From Candidatus Microgenomates bacterium (GTDB lineage Bacteria > Patescibacteriota > Microgenomatia > UBA1406 > GWC2-37-13): a DNA stretch of 8,568 bases. The DNA lies in assembly GCA_016178125.1 (NCBI GenBank), contig JACOTV010000042.1:1-8568 (forward strand). The letters run 5' to 3'. Positions within the stretch are counted from its first letter, which is position 1. Every line of letters begins with the position of its first letter. Below, in pieces: positions 1-5,179 of the stretch. The notes beneath the pieces are model-generated. The model was given only the letters and a program-made list of their open reading frames with translations, was not told where the DNA came from and made no database searches. A program made the translations under genes and the position numbers.

Positions 1-1073
1 ATAACAAAGCGGTAAAACTTTACACGAGCCAAGGCCTCATGCGCGTTGAAGTCGAAGAAGTATCCTCGGGTGATATTATCGCAATCGCTGGAATTCCCGA
101 TTTAACGATTGGCCAAACAGTGACCGACCCTTCAGCCCCCGAAAGCCTTCCCTCAATCGCAATCGAAGAGCCAACTATCAAGATTGGTATCGGTCCGAAC
201 ACCAGCCCATTTGCCGGCCGCGAAGGAGACTTTACCACTTCGCGCCAAATCAAGGAGCGCCTTCTTAAAGAAAAAGAAACAAATCTGGGCCTTCGTATTG
301 AACCCGATGAATCCGGCGCTAACTTTGTCGTAAGCGGTCGCGGAGAACTGCATTTGTCTGTTCTCATCGAAACCATGCGTCGTGAGGGGTTTGAACTTCA
401 AATCTCGAAGCCTCAGGTTATTTATAAAGAAATCGATAAGGTAATGTGTGAACCGTTTGAAGAGGTAACCATCGATGTTGGGAAAGAATTCTTGGGTGTC
501 GTATCTGAGGAATTTGGAAAGCGCAAAGCAAGCATGATCGATATGCACAACGATATTCACGATAATGTTCGCATCGTGTACAAAATCTCAAGCCAAAATT
601 TATTGGGTATCCGGAATGTGCTGTTGACCACCACGCGCGGAACCGCGATCATGAATACCTTCTTCTTAGGGTACGAACCACGAGGTCAAAAAATGGAAGC
701 CGAGCGCGCAGGTGCGCTTATTGCGTCTCAGTCGGGAACGACTCTTTCCTACGGCTTGGGTAACGCACAGGACCGCGGAACGCTATTTGTTGGCGTCGGG
801 GTAGATGTGTATGAAGGCATGGTTGTTGGTGTTTCGACTCGTGACCAAGATATCGAAGTAAACGTATGTAAAGGGAAAAATCTGACCAATAATCGCTCCT
901 CAGGAGAAGGAACATCGGTCTCGGTTGCCCCCGCTACTATTTTGTCTCTTGAGCAGTGTTTAGACTTTATCGCCGAAGACGAGTATTTAGAAGCCACCCC
1001 CTTAAGCCTGCGTATCCGTAAAAAGCATCTTACCGCAGTCGAGCGCAAACGCTATTCGCGTTCGAATAACTAA
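1..1073 (+). CDS. typA: GTP-binding protein TypA/BipA, C-terminal part (5' end outside window)
   Basis: This is the C-terminal 356 codons of the ribosome-associated translational GTPase TypA/BipA (full length about 600 residues). The frame is open from position 3, so the first Met at 39 is internal. The GTPase domain lies upstream of the window. Seen here are the end of the beta-barrel domain II, the EF-G-III-like domain (NTSPFAGREGDF, TSRQIKERL, then SGRGELHLSVLIETMRREGF), the EF-G-V-like domain (EPFEEVTIDVGKEFLGVV) and the TypA-specific C-terminal domain (QDRGTLFVG, VYEGMVVGV, NVCKGKNLTN, RIRKKHLT). These align closely with E. coli TypA from memory. In that family the protein binds the 70S ribosome and assists ribosome assembly and stress or low-temperature growth. 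One difference: the usual SRGLxGxR motif of the C-terminal domain reads SQNLLGIR here (588-614). Identity is essentially certain. Confidence 0.97.
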   Translation, partial: NKAVKLYTSQGLMRVEVEEVSSGDIIAIAGIPDLTIGQTVTDPSAPESLPSIAIEEPTIKIGIGPNTSPFAGREGDFTTSRQIKERLLKEKETNLGLRIEPDESGANFVVSGRGELHLSVLIETMRREGFELQISKPQVIYKEIDKVMCEPFEEVTIDVGKEFLGVVSEEFGKRKASMIDMHNDIHDNVRIVYKISSQNLLGIRNVLLTTTRGTAIMNTFFLGYEPRGQKMEAERAGALIASQSGTTLSYGLGNAQDRGTLFVGVGVDVYEGMVVGVSTRDQDIEVNVCKGKNLTNNRSSGEGTSVSVAPATILSLEQCLDFIAEDEYLEATPLSLRIRKKHLTAVERKRYSRSNN

Positions 1074-1089
1074 GACTCTATAGCGCTTC

Positions 1090-1118
1090 TTGCAAAATGC
1101 GTCCATTTTTCTTACACT
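1090..1118 (+). promoter_or_regulatory. Putative promoter for the SGNH hydrolase gene, giving a leaderless transcript
   Basis: A -35-like TTGCAA (1090-1095) and a -10-like TACACT (1113-1118) are separated by exactly 17 bp. The ATG at 1125 begins 6 nt after the -10 box, where transcription would be expected to start. No Shine-Dalgarno sequence precedes this ATG. Each hexamer matches the sigma-70 consensus at 4 of 6 positions, so the call rests mainly on spacing and placement. Confidence 0.45.
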
Positions 1119-1124
1119 GTATTT

Positions 1125-2060
1125 ATGTCGTTCGTTCGTCATGTGATTGCTAAAAAATATATACGGTTTTTGCTTGCTCTCAACGCGATATTTTTTATTG
1201 TTTCATTCATTGGTAACGTCATCGCGGTTCATACGACTGCGACCCAGAAAATGACTGCGGATTCGATGTTCGATATCCAGCGTTCACCACCAATGGTCGA
1301 GGAAGGAAGTGTCGCCGGAGCCCACGATGAGGCCATTACTCCAACCGTGGTACCTAAGGCAACAGTCGCGCCCAAAAAGGAACTTGCCGAAGACAACACC
1401 GAAGACCACAAACCACGAAAAGACTCCTTCAAAATTGCCGTCTACGGTGATTCGATGGTCGACACGATGGGTGAGGGTCTTCCCTATCTTGATAAGGCAC
1501 TCAAGAAAAAGTATCCCCAAGTAAAATTCACCCTCTTAAATTATGGTATGGGTGCGCAGAACGCCGAAGATGGATTGGCTCGCTTTGATAAGGAATACCG
1601 TTACAAAAATCGTAGTCATCCCTCGCTTTCAACGGTCGACGCAGATATCATCATATTAGGGTCTTTTGCGTATAATCCGTTTGATCCCTTTGATCGTGAC
1701 AAGCATTGGCTTGCGCTTTCGCGGCTTATCGAAAAAGCAAAAGACACTCATGCCGACGTATATGTATTGGCCGAAATTGCGCCGCTTCGATCGGACTTTG
1801 GAAAAGGACCCGCCGGGGTAAACTGGGACCGAGTGACTGCATATGAGCATTCAGGAAAAATTATCAAGCAGCTAGAAAACGCTGTGGGGCTGTCGAAAAA
1901 TCTCAACGTGATTCTCATTAACGCGTATGAAAAATCAATTATCACAGCCAAGAGCGAAGGCAAACGCGAGTATGTAAGTATTTCCGATGGGATTCACCCT
2001 TCGATTAAAGGCCAGGAATTTATGGCCGATGAAATTGCTAAAACCCTCGTACTAGAGTAA
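1125..2060 (+). CDS. Membrane-anchored SGNH/GDSL-type hydrolase
   Basis: A 311-residue protein with one N-terminal hydrophobic segment (about residues 15-35), a Pro/Glu/Lys-rich linker (about 50-100) and an SGNH-fold hydrolase domain (about 102-311). The family's blocks are visible. Block I is VYGDSM with the nucleophile Ser110. Block II lies around NYGMG (Gly141 or Gly143). Block III is ILGSFAYN with Asn184. Block V is SDGIHPS with Asp288 and His291 of the catalytic triad. Family members are esterases or acyl hydrolases, and membrane-tethered ones often act on O-acylated cell-wall or surface glycans. The anchored extracytoplasmic location is inferred, and the substrate cannot be read from sequence. 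The start is chosen because the hydrophobic anchor follows it directly and a -10-like box lies 6 nt upstream. The C-terminus ends normally about 20 residues after the catalytic His, so the element just downstream has not truncated it. Confidence 0.85.
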   Translation: MSFVRHVIAKKYIRFLLALNAIFFIVSFIGNVIAVHTTATQKMTADSMFDIQRSPPMVEEGSVAGAHDEAITPTVVPKATVAPKKELAEDNTEDHKPRKDSFKIAVYGDSMVDTMGEGLPYLDKALKKKYPQVKFTLLNYGMGAQNAEDGLARFDKEYRYKNRSHPSLSTVDADIIILGSFAYNPFDPFDRDKHWLALSRLIEKAKDTHADVYVLAEIAPLRSDFGKGPAGVNWDRVTAYEHSGKIIKQLENAVGLSKNLNVILINAYEKSIITAKSEGKREYVSISDGIHPSIKGQEFMADEIAKTLVLE

Positions 2061-2063
2061 TAC

Positions 2064-2094
2064 TGTCATGCTGAATTTATTTCAGTATCTCATA
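2064..2094 (+). repeat. Left inverted repeat of the GIY-YIG cassette (hairpin)
   Basis: This 31-bp repeat contains its own stem-loop: ATGCTGAA (2068-2075), loop TTTAT (2076-2080), TTCAGTAT (2081-2088). That is 7 Watson-Crick pairs plus one G-T pair. It differs from the reverse complement of the right copy at 2070, 2076, 2078, 2079 and 2086. On the - strand it encodes the last GIY-YIG residues (EILK) and the TAA stop in the loop. Confidence 0.85.
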
Positions 2095-2361
2095 CAGATC
2101 TTCAATTAAGGGATTTTTAGTTTTTATCAAGTTAATCTTCCAGAGTCTGTGCCAATTCTTTAGTTGCTTCTCTCGTGCTACTGCGTCCATGATATCCTCG
2201 AAGATCTCATAGTAGACTAAGTTGACGAGATTGTACTTTTCAGTAAATCCTTTGATAATCTTTTGATGATGTTCTGAGACTCTTCTTATTAAGTCATTTG
2301 TGACTCCTATGTAGAATGTATTGCAGTGTCTGTTCGACATAATGTAGATGTAGTAAGACAT
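2077..2361 (-). CDS. Small GIY-YIG superfamily endonuclease-like protein
   Basis: A 94-residue single-domain protein of the GIY-YIG/UPF0213 (YhbQ-like) type. The signature elements are present in order: YIYIM (residues 4-8, the GIY position), FYIGVT with the YIG motif at 17-19, the catalytic-type Arg26 in DLIRRVSEHH, and VAREKQLKNW (61-70) with the metal-binding-type Glu64. All residues expected for catalysis appear intact. GIY-YIG domains cut DNA in homing, repair and restriction enzymes; the role of stand-alone small members is largely unknown. The start at 2361 is supported by AGGA 6 nt upstream (2368-2371). Both ends of the gene lie inside inverted hairpin repeats, so gene and repeats appear to travel as one unit. 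A domain-level call is very safe. A role in moving the cassette is inference. Confidence 0.95.
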   Translation of the reverse strand: MSYYIYIMSNRHCNTFYIGVTNDLIRRVSEHHQKIIKGFTEKYNLVNLVYYEIFEDIMDAVAREKQLKNWHRLWKINLIKTKNPLIEDLYEILK

Positions 2362-2391
2362 ATGAGATCCTGAAACGAGTTCAGGATGACA
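2361..2391 (-). repeat. Right inverted repeat of the GIY-YIG cassette (perfect hairpin)
   Basis: This 31-bp repeat contains a perfect 8-bp stem: ATCCTGAA (2367-2374), loop ACGAG (2375-2379), TTCAGGAT (2380-2387). It is the better-conserved of the two copies, since the left copy carries a G-T pair in its stem. Its inner edge overlaps the first base of the GIY-YIG start codon. Confidence 0.88.
2368..2371 (-). promoter_or_regulatory. Ribosome binding site of the GIY-YIG gene, buried in the repeat hairpin
   Basis: On the - strand AGGA lies 6 nt before the ATG at 2361. It falls inside the 3' arm of the 8-bp hairpin (2367-2387). In a transcript that enters from upstream the Shine-Dalgarno would therefore be paired and partly hidden. 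Confidence 0.6.
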
Positions 2392-2409
2392 ATGTTACCA
2401 CACGAAGAT

Positions 2410-2940
2410 TTAATAGAAGGTGAAGGTAGTGAGACTGTGGACTATCTTGCGCACATAATACCCGAAATCATGCTTCTCGGTAATGAGCGCTACATTCTTT
2501 GAGTAGTTTTTTTCACCATCCTTTTCAGCCACGGCGATCGTCTGTGATTTGAAGTTGTTCTTGGTGACCGCTAGGGTCAAATGGTCAGGCGTTGCCATGA
2601 GTGAATAGTTACCCAGGATATTGGTGGTTGCATTTGAAACGCCATTGGAAACGGTAGCCCCCGAAATTGCGCCACCGAATTCGTCTTGTATATTACCGCT
2701 AATCATAAGTGGATTGTAATACGATTCGAGGGTCTTGGCAGCTTTTCGGGGCGATTTGTCGGCGCCATTGAAAATCTCGGTTGATCCACCAAATGCAGTC
2801 CAGTAGTTGATGCCTCCTACGATGTCGCGTATCTCAACGAGTGCCATAAGATTGCGGCGGATGAGTTCGTTTTGTTGGTCCTCGGTCAAGTTACCATGAA
2901 TGTCCGGAATGGGTGCGCCATACTCGCACATCGCGGCCAA
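2410..2940 (-). CDS. C-terminal fragment of a broken glycoside-hydrolase-like protein, with carboxypeptidase-regulatory-like domain
   Basis: The open frame has up to 177 codons including the stop, starting at a TTG (2940) or ATG (2931), but it reads as the back half of the protein at 2891-3496. Residues 6-13 (EYGAPIPD) look like the strand end of a TIM-barrel hydrolase with a possible catalytic Glu. Residues 45-58 (NYWTAFGGSTEIFN) resemble the last barrel strand. A short beta-sandwich repeat of the carboxypeptidase-regulatory-like/CnaB type follows at about 80-140 (SGNIQDEFGGAISGATV, LGNYSLMA). There is no signal peptide, no Shine-Dalgarno, and an in-frame TGA lies just upstream, so independent translation is unlikely. 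The end of the gene lies 18 bp from the GIY-YIG cassette. The family assignment is from motif memory and tentative. Confidence 0.6.
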   Translation of the reverse strand: MAAMCEYGAPIPDIHGNLTEDQQNELIRRNLMALVEIRDIVGGINYWTAFGGSTEIFNGADKSPRKAAKTLESYYNPLMISGNIQDEFGGAISGATVSNGVSNATTNILGNYSLMATPDHLTLAVTKNNFKSQTIAVAEKDGEKNYSKNVALITEKHDFGYYVRKIVHSLTTFTFY

Positions 2941-3496
2941 TTGCCTTCATACTATCGGCACAAGCACTATACGACTTAGGCAAGAACTCAAAAAACTTTT
3001 TCTTAATATCGTCACCCTGGCGAGGGTCACCAAATCCCCCGTTTTCGGCCTCGGGAACTGGGGTAAAAATGTCGCCGTCTTCGAACAGGTCGGGATTGTT
3101 TTTTATAAATCGCTCGGTCTTTTGAATATGGTCTGAAGGGTTCTTAAACCGTTCAAAACCAAACCATCCTTCCCATGCTGCAAAATTGCCGCGATACCAT
3201 ACCTTTATATTGTGTTTGCGGATTTCTGAAACCCACAGTTTCATAACCGGGATAAATTCGTCGTCGTAGGGAGTGGCTATTGCGATATGGGTTGGGTGAA
3301 GAGTTGCAGCTGCGGCGACGAGAGTAGGGATCTGCGCCATAGCTTCTTTGTTTCGTGCGGCGTCTCGCGAATACTTCATGGTATCGACCGACTCGACCTC
3401 AAAGAACGTCTTTTGTTCATTTGCTGCCATTGAAAGATGAACCCACGAAGAAAGTAGGAACAAAAGTAACACGATAAGACCAAATATTCTTTTCAT
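2891..3496 (-). CDS. N-terminal fragment of a broken secreted glycoside-hydrolase-like protein
   Basis: A 201-residue open frame. It starts with a signal peptide: Lys/Arg at 2-3, hydrophobic core 5-20, likely cleavage after SMA at 22-24. The mature part looks like the first strands of a TIM-barrel hydrolase: THIAIATPYDDEF (69-81), IKVWYRGNFAAWEGWFGF (97-114) and DIFTPVPEAENGGF (142-155), where a Glu in the PEAEN stretch could be the acid/base residue. After about residue 192 the reading runs into an early stop, while the matching continuation (EYGAPIPD) appears in the next frame. The start follows a perfect TATAAT box by 13 nt and lacks a Shine-Dalgarno. It lies 24 bp after the GT-C glycosyltransferase gene, which suggests a role in processing the same surface glycan. 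The exact hydrolase family is not recognised. Confidence 0.65.
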   Translation of the reverse strand: MKRIFGLIVLLLFLLSSWVHLSMAANEQKTFFEVESVDTMKYSRDAARNKEAMAQIPTLVAAAATLHPTHIAIATPYDDEFIPVMKLWVSEIRKHNIKVWYRGNFAAWEGWFGFERFKNPSDHIQKTERFIKNNPDLFEDGDIFTPVPEAENGGFGDPRQGDDIKKKFFEFLPKSYSACADSMKAIGRDVRVWRTHSGHSW

Positions 3497-3509
3497 AAGA
3501 TGACAGCTG

Positions 3510-3515
3510 ATTATA
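3510..3515 (-). promoter_or_regulatory. Consensus -10 box just upstream of the broken hydrolase gene
   Basis: A perfect TATAAT lies on the - strand in the 24-bp gap after the GT-C gene stop codon. The ATG at 3496 begins 13 nt after the box, so a transcript starting at the usual distance would have a leader of about 6 nt. No good -35 hexamer is visible at 15-19 bp, and the extended TGn is only half met. Confidence 0.45.
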
Positions 3516-3520
3516 CCCGA

Positions 3521-5179
3521 TTACGGCTTCTTTTTACGGCCGTTTTCGATGAGCGTTTTTTCGTCAACGCCGAGCGGCTTAATACGTTTAAAGATAAGGA
3601 TTTCGGGCGATGTATATGCTTTGTTAAAGTACTTAAACAGTCTCCCTTGTTTGAGCGGATCATCATATATGGAGTTCCATACGGTATCGTCTTTTTGCAT
3701 AACGATCCAGGTCGCATATTTTTCGGGCTCCCTAAGTGATTCGTCCCAGAATGGTTTATTACCGATATAAATAGATTCTTGCATCGGGATGTTCGAACGC
3801 AGAAGGCTCATGGTACGCGCATAGTCATCCATTAACACGAGTCCCCCATTGTAGTGATCACGCATCCACACCTCGGCGTCGGGACGCTTAGCGTGTGAAA
3901 GACCGACCGTTCCATCGGCCAAGGTAATAACCTGTGAATAGCCGACGATATACAGCGCAAACTGTGCCAACGAAAGACCCAGTACAAGCGCGCGTCCACT
4001 GGGTTTACATCGGAAGAATAAGTACCCGGTAAAAAACGCAGCAAAGGGAACAGCCATCAGTCCGTATCGTACATTAAACAAGCGCCACTCAAAGCTTACG
4101 GGGGTAAGATGCGGAATAAAAATGACCGACTGGCCAAGCCACAGGGTGACGATGTAAAAGATAAACGGCACGATCATGACGAGGGCGATCAGCAATCGCT
4201 GTTGCTGCTTTTTGTCGCGCAGATACCATATGAGTCCGATGATCGACAGCACGAATACGATAAGCCCAATATTGCTCATTGCGGTGACCAGGTAATAGAT
4301 GATCGACTGAAAAATGTTATGGTAAGCGGGCAATTCGCCGCGTGCAAGCCAGCTTGATTGCTGAGATTTTGCCGAAAACTGTGAATTGGTGAAGTAGAAC
4401 GGATCGCCGAGAATAAGGTAATCCCATGAGGTCCATATGATCATACCAAAGAATGCGGGCGTAATAAACGCCAAGAACTTTCCCTGGAACATCTTCCATT
4501 TTTCGCCATTGCGTTTGAGGATCGCCGGAAGATACATGAGTACGATAACTCCTGCCTCGATCATCACTAAGAACCATCCGTCGTAGCGCGAAAGTGTTGC
4601 CATAAATCCAAAGAACCCAGCGGCTATAAGCGAAAGTACGCGCTTGTCGTCGAGGACGAAGCGTACAAAGTAATACGACGAAAGCATGAAGAACATAATG
4701 AGTGGCAGCTCGGTCATGGGAGTTGATTGCATATAGAGGATGTTAAGATTCAGTGCAAACGTAAGAAACCCAACGGTTGCCGCGGCGGTACTTTTGGTAA
4801 TTAACCGAACGAGCTTGAATAGGTAAAACCCGCTGATTACATAACAAAATCCCGATACGATTGAGCCGGCAAGCCCCGTGCGCCACAAGAAATCAGACCA
4901 TATAAAGGGCACCATCATCATATGCGGAATCGGAAGCCAAATACCGCCCAACTGAGCGAATCCGGGGGTGATGCTATTGATGGTACGCTTTGCGATATTT
5001 AAATGTGATTCGGCATCTCCGTACATCACAATATAATCGTGCGAGAATGAATACGCCGTCGCAATGACTGCAAGTAATAGTGCCGTCAGTAGTATTACGC
5101 GTTCCCACGGCAAATGAGCCTCAACCCACTCTTTTACGCGGGTGATTTTTTTCAGATCGAGGGTAATATTTATGTTCAT
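3521..5179 (-). CDS. GT-C-fold polytopic membrane glycosyltransferase (PMT/ArnT-like)
   Basis: A 552-residue membrane protein with a short cytosolic N-terminus, about eleven hydrophobic segments by eye between residues 27 and 415, and a soluble C-terminal domain (about 416-552). After the first membrane segment comes YGDAESHLNIAKR (53-65). Its acidic residues sit where GT-C enzymes carry the catalytic Asp in the first outer loop. Then come QLGGIWLPIPHMMMVPF (76-92), TPMTELPL (153-160), SRYDGW (197-202) and FNVRYGLMAVP (368-378). Such enzymes transfer a sugar from a polyprenyl-phosphate carrier to a glycan, lipid or protein at the outer membrane face. Donor and acceptor are unknown. The start overlaps the preceding gene's stop (ATGA, 5176-5179) and has a full AAGGAGG 7 nt upstream, so the two genes are probably translationally coupled. 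It does not look like a copy of the two neighbouring transferases. Confidence 0.85.
   Translation of the reverse strand: MNINITLDLKKITRVKEWVEAHLPWERVILLTALLLAVIATAYSFSHDYIVMYGDAESHLNIAKRTINSITPGFAQLGGIWLPIPHMMMVPFIWSDFLWRTGLAGSIVSGFCYVISGFYLFKLVRLITKSTAAATVGFLTFALNLNILYMQSTPMTELPLIMFFMLSSYYFVRFVLDDKRVLSLIAAGFFGFMATLSRYDGWFLVMIEAGVIVLMYLPAILKRNGEKWKMFQGKFLAFITPAFFGMIIWTSWDYLILGDPFYFTNSQFSAKSQQSSWLARGELPAYHNIFQSIIYYLVTAMSNIGLIVFVLSIIGLIWYLRDKKQQQRLLIALVMIVPFIFYIVTLWLGQSVIFIPHLTPVSFEWRLFNVRYGLMAVPFAAFFTGYLFFRCKPSGRALVLGLSLAQFALYIVGYSQVITLADGTVGLSHAKRPDAEVWMRDHYNGGLVLMDDYARTMSLLRSNIPMQESIYIGNKPFWDESLREPEKYATWIVMQKDDTVWNSIYDDPLKQGRLFKYFNKAYTSPEILIFKRIKPLGVDEKTLIENGRKKKP

Larger units (their letters stand above)
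2064..2391. mobile_element. GIY-YIG nuclease cassette bounded by inverted hairpin repeats
   Basis: A 328-bp unit in which a single GIY-YIG gene is enclosed by 31-bp inverted repeats at 2064-2094 and 2361-2391, matching at 26 of 31 positions. The repeats overlap the gene: the last base of the right repeat is the first base of the start codon, and the stop codon lies in the loop of the left hairpin. My hand count gives about 35% G+C for 2101-2340, against roughly 45-53% in sampled lines of neighbouring genes. It sits between two convergent genes, 3 bp after the hydrolase stop codon. No target duplication was recognised. The outer flanks add a weak continuation of the inverted symmetry (GTAA at 2057-2060, TTAC at 2395-2398). 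Mobility is inferred, not shown. Confidence 0.6.
2410..3496 (-). pseudogene. Broken secreted glycoside-hydrolase-like gene (two frames)
   Basis: The two overlapping frames at 2891-3496 and 2410-2940 form one ancestral gene: signal peptide, front half of a TIM-barrel-like domain, back half of the barrel, then a carboxypeptidase-regulatory-like domain. Moving between them needs a shift of one base within the 50-bp overlap. The hydrolase region sums to only about 240 residues, which is short for a barrel, and both frames look conserved at the same bases around 2921-2927. An internal deletion with frame change therefore fits better than a simple one-base indel. The product is probably non-functional unless a sequencing or assembly error is responsible. 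Confidence 0.6.

Noticed and set aside
153..560. Long antisense open frame opposite typA
   Set aside because: It lies fully within a strongly conserved coding region on the other strand and has no recognisable domain or start signal. It is a shadow frame, as are the other overlapping frames in the membrane-protein genes.
1081..1110. Rho-independent terminator after typA (GCGC...GCGT followed by T-run)
   Set aside because: Only a 4-bp stem with one G-T pair and a 12-nt loop, and the T-run does not follow directly. Too weak to call.
2410..2940. An independent small gene starting at TTG 2940 or ATG 2931
   Set aside because: There is no Shine-Dalgarno, no promoter-like box and no signal peptide. 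Its first residues continue a barrel domain begun in the other frame, so it is treated as the tail of a broken gene.
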